The translations under genes and the position numbers were made by a program. Positions 16,901 to 21,787 of a stretch of DNA of 21,787 bases are shown here, one piece after another. The first letter of the stretch is position 1; each line of letters opens with the position of its first letter. The notes beneath the pieces were generated by a model that had not been told where the DNA came from, searched no databases, and worked only from the letters and a program-made list of their open reading frames with translations. Origin of the DNA: a virus; the IMG/VR virus record IMGVR_UViG_3300042397_000920, positions 1 through 21,787 of that record; one strand, written 5' to 3'.

Positions 16901-16974
16901 TCATACCGGAGGAAGAGGAAGAAGAGTTTGTGGCAGAAGAGGAAGGCGACATTGAAGCCGCCTTCCCCGAATAA
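13924..16974 (+). CDS. Large polyvalent-associated protein, PLxRFG/LPD38-like (1016 aa)
   Basis: Translation is probably coupled to the polyvalent gene by a TGATG overlap; the local ribosome site (GAGGG) is weak. The protein is mainly helical. Residues ~210-226 (TSYIPFMRSGDTKVIVY) fit a degenerate PLxRFG motif (PFMRSG, 214-219), the signature of giant phage virion proteins of that name. Around 653-701, QFSQYPLQIMFLLAENLRS is followed by a hydrophobic helix (AAMFTLMIMWTVSGLLYAIP), matching the shape of large polyvalent protein-associated domain 38. The final ~30 residues are strongly acidic with a doubled EEEGD (DNA 16885-16899 and 16936-16950). In many phages these modules share one polypeptide with ParB/peptidase domains; here they are a separate gene. 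A membrane-contacting or translocation role in ejection is inferred. No nuclease or polymerase motif is seen. Confidence 0.6.
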   Translation: MIGSNCSLDLAEVALNNPPAPPKSFDPIENIASVVSYVRPATAVARKSRYFARLHKATNDKVKMTSLLMSDYEDLLHEMNELPQESKDRLNAVFEYLRLSKTAVRDTGRNFALKTRELRREGADGIERRFAPELSKPGQTLKLNANETRILHEAREYLESRYTLNAKSQLSVLGYDGEYSRKAIEEGVEDDGFRDDLLRLFDAIESQRLTSYIPFMRSGDTKVIVYGPDGTLDSGAFYMIDSLQWLRDLVGKGIAMTIPDPSKKRIAEIKAKYPESEGYRVITDSRDIPNPQDRLSIEDLPNLDKLLSLMDARSGGIIKDYYDRTMGGMFSESNLGELTENNTKMIAKGIIADLPKSVRSVLMQDLAAGFMKQSRDIAGYDTNFTDRLLDYNRIVATTVAHRMYRKEYAEAYDDLQRNVNKSEREYAKEWDQYVDTPEGYIARGLKTIGFFNSMWASVASSSVNAMSVWTVTAQQMTVMKGSAGLDTYKMAVQVMAGFRGKVGYGMHVDPNAIPGLTDEERDALVLANKRGTVRAQMNPELMGIDSYGAMSDKGSGLKKTAKRYFQYGSSVISVTEEMNKAAAFIVAYRYAKDPKALKNWKEAYGKNERAKIIIKEGSNPYDVAEFMVETATFMGGQIEKPPIMRGAGGVILQFSQYPLQIMFLLAENLRSQGPRGKVAAMFTLMIMWTVSGLLYAIPFGDDAVNFFQWIYNMNSEGAKKDFRTEAQLMLAEMFGNGEAGRRDAEMLLRGPSRELLGLNFGERVGFTTLIPEFESGIAIAPAISTTVSKFQEYLQRRSSGVQPVAANVALVSPFIGKGPTDLLKGFVQYPLEGYRTRYGSLVIAPEDMGFVSEQLPRATGFQSAKIAREMQARQAGKMITESTRNAERKNTLILGKLLADAIKAEDAGDNAKAEKILAQFDKEMQLVADKYEKEINAGNFDGAVKPPTEQTLKNAMMAELYPGMKLDRVGNLKREAYIDAYRTILVDEEEGDLIPEEEEEEFVAEEEGDIEAAFPE

Positions 16975-16975
16975 C

Positions 16976-17272
16976 TCAGAACGGCACGTCATCCCCATCG
17001 AGATCATGAGCCGGGCGCTGATAGGCGTTTGCCTTAGCCGCTGAGTGCTGCTGCTGGCCGCCGTTATCCTTCGGCTCATAGAGCGAGACGATGATGCTCT
17101 CACGGCCTTCGTTGCCGCCGACACCAGCTGGATTGAACGTGCGGTCGAGCAGGATGTAGGGGCCCTTGTCCCCTTCCATCATGACGCCGACGTTCTTGAA
17201 CCGGCCCTTGGTCTGGCCTTGGCTGTCTGTGTATTCGCCAACCTTGACGACGAGATCATACTTTTTACCCAT
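16976..17272 (-). CDS. ssb: SSB-like single-stranded DNA-binding protein, 98 aa
   Basis: The last gene of the leftward operon. It starts with an OB-fold-like beta pattern (KYDLVVKVGEYTD, GRFKNVGVMMEG, GPYILLDRTFNPAG, ESIIVSLYEP), then a Gln/Asn/Pro-rich flexible linker, and ends exactly in DGDDVPF. That tail is the classic SSB C-terminal acidic peptide (DDDIPF in E. coli), through which SSB recruits host repair and replication proteins. I know phage relatives with the same MxKxYxLxVKxGEYT start and a terminal DIPF. The ribosome site AGGAG overlaps the RecT stop codon, so the two are coupled. The likely role is to coat ssDNA for RecT annealing and replication. The OB-fold reading is inference from pattern; the tail is direct. 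Confidence 0.7.
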   Translation of the reverse strand: MGKKYDLVVKVGEYTDSQGQTKGRFKNVGVMMEGDKGPYILLDRTFNPAGVGGNEGRESIIVSLYEPKDNGGQQQHSAAKANAYQRPAHDLDGDDVPF

Positions 17273-17282
17273 TTATTTTCTC

Positions 17283-18320
17283 CTACTTGAAAAACTTCAT
17301 CAACTTGGTGGTGTTGCGCGGGGCCATCAGCTCTGCCTCTTCGAGCATCCCTTCGTGCAGCCCGCGCCATGCTTCGCGTTCGCCTTCGGACAGGCCGGCA
17401 ACGATCTCGCACGCTGCGTTCGCCCAGCTATCCCAATCGGTCATGCCTTCCTCGTCTTCGCCCGGCTCCAGCACATCGATGTGAAGCGGCGTCTTAGGCG
17501 CAGTCTTGGCGACAATCTTTTCCTCAAGGGTCTGCACCTGAGCTTCTGCCACAGGAACGTCGTCGAAGTCGGTGATGTCCATTTCGTCGCCGCTATATTC
17601 ATCAGCCTCGATGACACCCTCTGCGTAATTGTCGACCATCACTGCGCGCTGCGCCTCAGTGGACAAGGGCATATACTTGCTTGCCCGGCGGACCACAGTC
17701 TTGCGCCACATCTCAGCCTCATCGGTCTTCCAAGGGCCGACGATAACGCCGTCCTTGGTCTTGGATGATGAGCGGTTCCGGATCGAGAGGATCTCTTCCT
17801 TGCTCATGATCTCGAACTGCGTCTCGCCGTTCTTCAGCTTCCACACGCAGTATGCGCCGACCTTCTCACCGCGATCCGACAGGCCGTGCTTGTGAATGAT
17901 GCGCGACTCGATGCCTTCCTCGACCTCGAATACATCTCTCTCGTACACGAGACGGCTCTCGATCTTCAGGACTTCACCGGACTGCAGCGCCAGCTTCATC
18001 AGTCCCTTATAGCGTGGGCGGAACTGGGCGACGTTGCGCTTCAGACGGCCATCCCAGACCTTGAGGATGTCAGCCTCGGCCATGCTCTTATTAAGCGACA
18101 GGCCAAGCTCTGCGGCGCTCAGGCACGCCTTCAGCAGTGATGCGCGGTCACAGTCCAGCAAGTCCATGTTGTCAGCGACGGCTGCCACCACGATGGCTTG
18201 GAACTTATCGACCGTCATGGCCTGCGGGAGAAGACTGCGGAGATGCCCTTCGCGCATCGCCAGCTCCTGCTTGAACCGATCCATCGGCTTTGCAGGAACG
18301 ATGTCATTACCTGTTGTCAT
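17283..18320 (-). CDS. recT: RecT-family single-strand annealing protein
   Basis: 345 residues; the RecT core spans ~10-235. Visible family signatures are SLLKACLSAAELGLSLN (61-77), VAQFRPRYKGLMKLAL (97-112), AYCVWKLKNG (156-165) and PWKTDEAEMWRKTVVRRASK (196-215). RecT anneals complementary ssDNA and works with a partner 5'-3' exonuclease, here the YqaJ-type gene upstream. The chain is longer than E. coli RecT (269 aa) because of a C-terminal extension (~236-345): an acidic stretch with DITDFDDVPV (248-257), then a Trp-containing helical module (TDWDSWANAACEIVAGLSE). The start ATG lies 14 bases inside the preceding small gene, with GAGGAA upstream. Confidence in the family is high; the role of the extension is unknown. 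Confidence 0.92.
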   Translation of the reverse strand: MTTGNDIVPAKPMDRFKQELAMREGHLRSLLPQAMTVDKFQAIVVAAVADNMDLLDCDRASLLKACLSAAELGLSLNKSMAEADILKVWDGRLKRNVAQFRPRYKGLMKLALQSGEVLKIESRLVYERDVFEVEEGIESRIIHKHGLSDRGEKVGAYCVWKLKNGETQFEIMSKEEILSIRNRSSSKTKDGVIVGPWKTDEAEMWRKTVVRRASKYMPLSTEAQRAVMVDNYAEGVIEADEYSGDEMDITDFDDVPVAEAQVQTLEEKIVAKTAPKTPLHIDVLEPGEDEEGMTDWDSWANAACEIVAGLSEGEREAWRGLHEGMLEEAELMAPRNTTKLMKFFK

Positions 18321-18471
18321 TCTTCATTTCCTCTTCAAGATCTTCAATCATCAACTCAATGGCACGCTCGACGGTGGCTCGAAGCGTAGGCTTCAGGGGA
18401 TGCTTGGCCGCGACTGAGCGCAGCCTTGCCAACAGATTCCTGTCCACCCGCATCATAACAATATCTTTCAT
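18307..18471 (-). CDS. Ribbon-helix-helix-like small protein, 54 aa, between exonuclease and RecT
   Basis: The frame begins with ATG at 18471-18469, sharing one base with the exonuclease stop (TGATG), and ends with TAA at 18307-18309, overlapping the RecT start by 14 bases. The product reads MKDIVMMRVDRNLLARLRSV, then AAKHPLKPTLRATVERAIEL and MIEDLEEEMKNDNR. The pattern of an N-terminal beta strand (IVMMRVD), a first helix (RNLLARLRSVAAKH), a loop with Thr and Arg, and a second helix (ATVERAIELMIEDLEEE) is that of an Arc/MetJ-type ribbon-helix-helix protein. These bind DNA as dimers and often repress their own operon. The tight overlaps on both sides support it as a real gene. DNA targets are unknown; a site near 19441-19461 is one candidate. 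Confidence 0.75.
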   Translation of the reverse strand: MKDIVMMRVDRNLLARLRSVAAKHPLKPTLRATVERAIELMIEDLEEEMKNDNR

Positions 18472-19406
18472 CATGTGATCCTTACTGTCGTGTATCCAGA
18501 ACGCTTGCCGGTGATCTCGCCAACCATATCGGGCGTGATTTCCTTGCCGGGATTGCTTGGGACGTTGCTGATCGACATCTTATGTTCGCCGCACTTGACC
18601 GAAGCCTTGTCCTGCGATGTGTTCATAAGCTCCAGCTTGGCACGGGCCTTCATCAGGATCGCACCCTTGGCCTCATCAGCACGGGTTGCCGCCACTTTTT
18701 CTTCCTGCTTGGCAGCCTTATAGTCCACGAACAGCTGCGCGTCTTCGTCATCAAGAACAATATCACTCTTAGGCAGCGTGCCCATGAGCTTTGTGATCGC
18801 CTCGATGTCCGTCGCGTAATCGGGATCAGGCTCCTTACCCTCTGCAATCGACTGCCAGAACAGCGTGATCTGGTTCTTGATGGCGTCAATGATATTGTCA
18901 TTGCGCGGGATCTTCATGCGGCGCGGCTCGTCATCGATCAGCGCGACCAGCCATGCGTGATCCGATGTCGTGCAGGCCAGCTGGTGCTGCACCTGAAGCA
19001 GATAGTTCTCAGGCGCTTCGTCGATCTCTTCACCATTATAGTGCCAGCCATAGCCACGGGCAGACCATTTGATCTCCACAGGAGCGCCATTGTTCGTGAT
19101 GTAATCGAACGACGCACCCATGCCGGGGCAGTCATCGACCGTGTAATAGTCTTCGACCTTCGTGAGATCCATTGACCAACGGTGCGCAGCCCAGTTCGCA
19201 ATGCCACTCTCAAGGAATGTGCCTGCTTGCACAGCCTTATTGCCAGAGATGTCCTCAGGTGGCAGCTTGCCGGCCTTCTCCATCCACAGTTGCCAGCGGC
19301 TCGTATAGGGCGACAGCCCGAACAGTGCAGCAACATCGCTCCCGCCAATGTGTTGGGAACGCAACTCGTGCCAGTGCTTCTGGTCACGGACTTGTATAAT
19401 AGCCAT
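18471..19406 (-). CDS. YqaJ-type (lambda exonuclease fold) recombination exonuclease, 311 aa
   Basis: All expected blocks are present. The N-terminal W12-HELR-(17-20)-GGSDVAALFGLSPY motif (GGSD 21-24, SPYTS 32-36) is followed by GTFLESGIANW (62-72, E66). The PD-(D/E)XK core is FDYI (D101) and VEIKW (E111, K113), followed by NYLLQVQHQLA (QVQHQ 138-142). The enzyme degrades the 5' strand of double-stranded ends to expose ssDNA for the RecT partner encoded just downstream. The C-terminal third (~200-311) is Ala/Lys/Glu-rich helix followed by a short beta-rich end. GGAG sits 7 bases before the ATG, and a promoter-like site and hairpin lie upstream. The length matches the phage YqaJ/RecE-like family. 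Confidence 0.9.
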   Translation of the reverse strand: MAIIQVRDQKHWHELRSQHIGGSDVAALFGLSPYTSRWQLWMEKAGKLPPEDISGNKAVQAGTFLESGIANWAAHRWSMDLTKVEDYYTVDDCPGMGASFDYITNNGAPVEIKWSARGYGWHYNGEEIDEAPENYLLQVQHQLACTTSDHAWLVALIDDEPRRMKIPRNDNIIDAIKNQITLFWQSIAEGKEPDPDYATDIEAITKLMGTLPKSDIVLDDEDAQLFVDYKAAKQEEKVAATRADEAKGAILMKARAKLELMNTSQDKASVKCGEHKMSISNVPSNPGKEITPDMVGEITGKRSGYTTVRIT

Positions 19407-19423
19407 TTATATTCTCCGGTTAT

Positions 19424-19441
19424 GGCCGTATCCAGTCGGCC
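19424..19441 (-). other. 5'-leader hairpin upstream of the exonuclease gene
   Basis: GGCCG (19424-19428) and CGGCC (19437-19441) form a perfect 5-bp stem with an 8-base loop. On the transcribed strand it falls just downstream of the promoter-like site and 6 bases before the GGAG ribosome site. It would form at or near the mRNA 5' end. It could stabilise the transcript or modulate ribosome access. Confidence 0.4.
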
Positions 19442-19448
19442 TACACAT

Positions 19449-19478
19449 GGCATACAAGTGTCTACGGAGTTATGTCAA
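19449..19478 (-). promoter_or_regulatory. Sigma70-like promoter candidate for exonuclease-RHH-recT-ssb
   Basis: On the minus strand a perfect TTGACA (19478-19473) is followed after 18 bases by TATGCC (19454-19449), a moderate -10 match. It overlaps the end of the VRR-NUC gene and would start transcription near 19441, about 35 bases before the exonuclease ATG. ACAC (19443-19446) and GTGT (19458-19461) flank the -10 as a small dyad that could be an operator. Only sequence pattern supports this. Confidence 0.4.
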
Positions 19479-19782
19479 GCCCTTTGTAAACATCGTCAAC
19501 AGATCGCGCTATGATGTATATTCCGCCGCGTTTTTCCCACGCATTCTGCCATGCAACCTGAGCAAGTCTTTGTTTTCCCTTGTCAGTTTTAACCTCGATG
19601 GCGAACGCTCGGCCCGGAGATATGACGCCAAGCAGATCGGGCGTCCCTTCGGGTGCGGACTGAATGACACGCGGGCCACCATCAATCGGGCGAAACTTGC
19701 CGACGTTGATCCGGAACATCATGATGTCATGCCTCTGGCCCAGCGCGAGGCGGATCTCCTGCTGGATTGCAGCCTCTCTCAC
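19462..19782 (-). CDS. VRR-NUC domain nuclease, 106 aa
   Basis: A compact stand-alone VRR-NUC protein of the PD-(D/E)XK superfamily. Visible residues are E9 in the first helix (REAAIQQEIRLALG), the core APEGTPDLLGV (D49), the strand AFAIEVKTDKGK (E63, K65) and the following helix QRLAQVAWQNAW with Q75. The spacing and length (~100 aa) match phage VRR-NUC proteins, which are structure-specific nucleases and are proposed Holliday-junction or flap resolvases. Its ATG overlaps the stop of the 74-aa gene by four bases (ATGA). Placement between a helicase and an exonuclease-RecT pair fits a role in resolving recombination or replication intermediates before packaging. Confidence 0.88.
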   Translation of the reverse strand: MREAAIQQEIRLALGQRHDIMMFRINVGKFRPIDGGPRVIQSAPEGTPDLLGVISPGRAFAIEVKTDKGKQRLAQVAWQNAWEKRGGIYIIARSVDDVYKGLDITP

Positions 19783-20003
19783 TGCAGGGTCTCCGGCTTC
19801 CCGTCATCATCGAGATGCTCCATCACGGCTTCAATGGCAGCCATCATGGCAGCAAAGGTCTGCCGGTGATTGATGCCTTCGATCTTCCGATTCTCATGCC
19901 ACTGATAGATCGTATCCAGCATCTCGAATGTCAGATCATATATCAGGGACAGCGGAACCACTACCGCATGGAACTCTGCGTCTTCCCCATCGTCATCTTC
20001 CAT
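19779..20003 (-). CDS. Acidic hypothetical protein, 74 aa
   Basis: The ATG at 20003 has a good ribosome site (GAGGG, 7 bases away) and lies 43 bases inside the 3' end of the helicase gene in a different frame; the stop overlaps the VRR-NUC start (ATGA). The product begins with the acidic stretch MEDDDGEDAEFHA and then appears fully helical: PLSLIYDLTFEMLDTIYQWH, RQTFAAMMAAIEAVMEHLDD. I do not recognise a family. An all-helical acidic protein nested between helicase and resolvase genes could be an accessory partner of either enzyme, but this is only context. Confidence 0.75.
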   Translation of the reverse strand: MEDDDGEDAEFHAVVVPLSLIYDLTFEMLDTIYQWHENRKIEGINHRQTFAAMMAAIEAVMEHLDDDGKPETLQ

Positions 20004-21451
20004 ATCGAGTCCCTCTCTTCTGCCGTCAAACCATTGGTTGTCTGCACGTCACGCATACCAACCTTCTTGGCAAGGCGCGATGCCTCTTGCCCGCAAATAA
20101 CATTGAATGCCCACTGCGTCGGATTTTTATAGCCTCGCTTGCGGGCGACGCTCGTAAGGACTCGATACCTTTTCTGCATCATATCTTCAGCGGTTTCGGT
20201 CGCCGCCTCACCATCCCGGCGCGTCTCAACCAGATCGCCATCCACATGCTTCACGGCTCTGGCCATGACAGGATAAACGTGGCCGCACATGGGACACGTA
20301 GGCGTCGGCTTGTGAACCGCGAAGCAGGCAGTGCATGTCCGCACAGACGCAACCTTCTCAGCGTTCTTGCCGCGATTGGTGACGAACCCGTCATCGAGGC
20401 TCCAGTCCCTCTCGTCATCAATGAACCCATGCCGCGCAGTGTTGCCTGCATGATCGAGGATGATCGTGCGCTCCTTGTCGGGATGTGGCCTGATTGCTCG
20501 ACCGCATTGCTGCAGGAACAGGCCCAATGATTTGGTCGGGCGCAACAGGATCGCAACCTCGACAGACGGGAGATCGAATCCCTCGCTCACCAGATCGCAG
20601 CTGGTCAGGATCTGCACCCGCCCATCCTCGAATGCCTTCAGGATGCCGTCGCGCTCAGTATCATCCATGCCTCCGTCAATGTGGCTGGCTGCGTGGCCGG
20701 CGTTGCGGAAGTCCTCCGCCACATCCTTGGCGTGCTTGACGCTAACGCAGAACGCAATCGCCTTCTTGCCCGGCGCGTATTTCTCATAGTGCCTAACCGC
20801 GCTGCCGGTAATGATCGGCTTGTCCATCGCGTCTTCCAGCTGCTTGGAAACGAAGTCCCCCATGCGCGTGCCGACAGAGCCGAGATCGGGCGTACTTGGC
20901 GCATAGACAATAGCCTGCGACAGGAAGCCCTGAGCGGTCAGCTCAGCGACCGTAGGGCCCATCACCATGTCATCGAACATCTGCCCCATGCCCTTGCCGT
21001 CAAGGCGCTCAGGCGTGGCTGTAACGCCCAGTACACGGGCAGTCGGGAAGCCGGTGACAACCTTGCCCCAACTGCTATCCGGCGTGAAGTGATGTGCCTC
21101 GTCGCCGATGATCAGATCGAACGGCTTCATCCCCTTCATGCGCCGCACCAAGGTGAACACGGATGCCACCACTACGTTGGCAATAGGAACGCCCGGCGTG
21201 CCACCAGACAGGACCGCATGAGATACGCCGACCTTCTTTAGTGCGCCGCTGATTTGCTTGAGTAGCTCACGCCTGTGCGCCACGATCAGGATGCGCTTGT
21301 TGTTGCGCGCCATGCCTGCGGCGATGTAGCTGAAGATCACCGTCTTGCCTGAACCTGTAGGAGAAACGAGTAGCGTCTTCTTGTGCCCACTGCGAAAGCT
21401 ATCACGCACAGCCTGAACGGCTAATTCTTGGTAGTCTCTAAGCTGAACCAT
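19961..21451 (-). CDS. DEAH superfamily 2 DNA helicase with zinc knuckle, 496 aa
   Basis: ATG at 21451 is chosen as start: AAGGA lies about 8 bases upstream, and LRDYQ (4-8), the usual first motif, follows at once. An upstream in-frame TTG at 21505 is a poorer choice. Motifs are Walker A SPTGSGKT (30-37), Ia VAHRREL (57-63), DEAH (117-120), III TATPER (144-149), the second RecA-like lobe with TSCDLVSEGFDLP (283-295), and VI QQCGRAIR (314-321). A four-cysteine knuckle follows (C373, C376, C386, C389). The C-terminal ~90 residues are helical and basic. This is the ResIII/UvrB-like phage helicase family, ATP-dependent and acting on DNA during replication or recombination. It heads the recombination gene cluster and overlaps the next gene by 43 bases. 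Confidence 0.92.
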   Translation of the reverse strand: MVQLRDYQELAVQAVRDSFRSGHKKTLLVSPTGSGKTVIFSYIAAGMARNNKRILIVAHRRELLKQISGALKKVGVSHAVLSGGTPGVPIANVVVASVFTLVRRMKGMKPFDLIIGDEAHHFTPDSSWGKVVTGFPTARVLGVTATPERLDGKGMGQMFDDMVMGPTVAELTAQGFLSQAIVYAPSTPDLGSVGTRMGDFVSKQLEDAMDKPIITGSAVRHYEKYAPGKKAIAFCVSVKHAKDVAEDFRNAGHAASHIDGGMDDTERDGILKAFEDGRVQILTSCDLVSEGFDLPSVEVAILLRPTKSLGLFLQQCGRAIRPHPDKERTIILDHAGNTARHGFIDDERDWSLDDGFVTNRGKNAEKVASVRTCTACFAVHKPTPTCPMCGHVYPVMARAVKHVDGDLVETRRDGEAATETAEDMMQKRYRVLTSVARKRGYKNPTQWAFNVICGQEASRLAKKVGMRDVQTTNGLTAEERDSIWKMTMGKTQSSMR

Positions 21452-21539
21452 ATGCTTCCTTGAATGGCAGACTGTCTTCGCCCCGGCCTGCCAGCGGAGT
21501 TCCAAAGTGCCTTACGACACGACCGAAGTTGGCTCACTC
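21452..21539 (-). other. 88-base gap upstream of the helicase gene
   Basis: The longest intergenic gap in the window. It contains the helicase ribosome site (AAGGAAG before the ATG) but no hairpin, T-run or convincing promoter that I can see. An in-frame extension of the helicase from a TTG at 21505 is possible but lacks a good ribosome site. Confidence 0.4.
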
Positions 21540-21617
21540 CTAGAACCGCAGATCACCCTCGTCCCAGTCATAGATGTCGAACCCGAAGTTCTCCCAGAGG
21601 AATTGGCGCAGGGTCAT
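21540..21617 (-). CDS. Possible 25-aa micro-gene
   Basis: ATG at 21617-21615 overlaps the stop of the upstream gene in an ATGA arrangement, and the frame closes with TAG at 21540-21542. The peptide is MTLRQFLWENFGFDIYDWDE followed by GDLRF, rich in aromatic and acidic residues. A weak GAGAAG lies upstream. The stop-start overlap typical of this operon is the main support; composition alone would not prove it. Small acidic, aromatic phage peptides are often inhibitors of host enzymes, but no such claim can be made here. It may also be chance. Confidence 0.4.
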   Translation of the reverse strand: MTLRQFLWENFGFDIYDWDEGDLRF

Positions 21618-21787
21618 GGCTGCTTCTCGTATTTCTGGATCATGTCGCAGAGGGCGCGGAACGAGCCACTAGCCTGATATAACTCGCGTAGCCATTCAAC
21701 GCTGCGGCACCATGTGTCACTCAGCTCCGCAGCTTTGAGCAAAATCCAATCGTCAGGCTTGCGATCAACGCCGGTCTCTTCCTCCAC
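21614..21787 (-). CDS. Unidentified phage gene, C-terminal 57 residues visible
   Basis: An open frame enters from the right edge and stops with TGA at 21616-21614. The visible residues include KPDDWILLKAAELSDTWCRS and EWLRELYQASGSFRALCDMI, predicted as two or three helices, ending KYEKQP. The first codon in the window is GTG, so a start exactly there cannot be excluded, but a longer protein is more likely. No family is recognised. It belongs to the same leftward operon as the helicase. Confidence 0.6.
   Translation of the reverse strand: MEEETGVDRKPDDWILLKAAELSDTWCRSVEWLRELYQASGSFRALCDMIQKYEKQP

Noticed and set aside
21449-21505. TTG at 21505 as the helicase start (18 extra residues)
   Set aside because: The ATG at 21451 has a better ribosome site and directly precedes the conserved LRDYQ motif; the extra residues look non-conserved.

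Overview
The window looks like part of a tailed-phage genome (or a prophage), most likely a short-tailed, podovirus-like phage. Two blocks of tightly packed genes face each other. Nearly all neighbouring genes overlap or sit within a few bases, no intergenic stretch exceeds 90 bases, and I see no rRNA, tRNA, CRISPR array, insertion sequence or integrase. Base composition is moderately GC-rich by eye. An alphaproteobacterial host is a guess, based on composition and on short motifs that resemble TonB boxes typical of that class.

Left block (+ strand, 1-16974): late virion genes. It begins with the tail end of an unidentified gene and a 54-aa protein. Next come a P22 gp10-like head-tail/stabilisation-type protein (341-1945) and a 78-aa protein. 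A giant 1575-aa modular protein (2180-6907) follows, built from an Ala/Glu/Gln/Arg helix, several repeat families, a glycine-rich hydrophobic segment and a C-terminal SDGEYV domain. After it are four genes laid out like an internal-virion/DNA-ejection set: 309 aa, 507 aa, 1519 aa and 1016 aa. The 1519-aa protein is a polyvalent protein. It has a ddrB-type ParB-like domain (GNGRT motif), an HTH-like segment and a C-terminal HETIH metallopeptidase motif. The 1016-aa protein carries features of its usual partner, the PLxRFG/LPD38 type. Such proteins are thought to enter the host with the DNA and act early, for example against restriction or defence.

Right block (- strand, read from 21787 down to 16976): a recombination/replication operon. 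In transcription order it holds a partial unknown gene, a possible 25-aa micro-gene, a DEAH superfamily 2 helicase with a zinc knuckle, a 74-aa acidic protein, a VRR-NUC nuclease, a YqaJ/lambda-type exonuclease, a 54-aa ribbon-helix-helix-like protein not previously delimited, a RecT annealing protein, and a small SSB-like protein ending in DDVPF. Exonuclease, RecT and SSB form a classic single-strand-annealing module. A promoter-like site plus a 5' hairpin sits just ahead of the exonuclease.

The two blocks converge with a single base between stop codons (16975) and no visible terminator.

The most intriguing element is the giant virion protein. It contains seven spaced copies of an acid-Pro-(I/V)VVTGxRP motif that resembles the TonB box of TonB-dependent receptors, set in Pro-rich linkers downstream of a TolA-like alanine-rich helix. 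The motif pattern is visible in the sequence; its meaning is a hypothesis.
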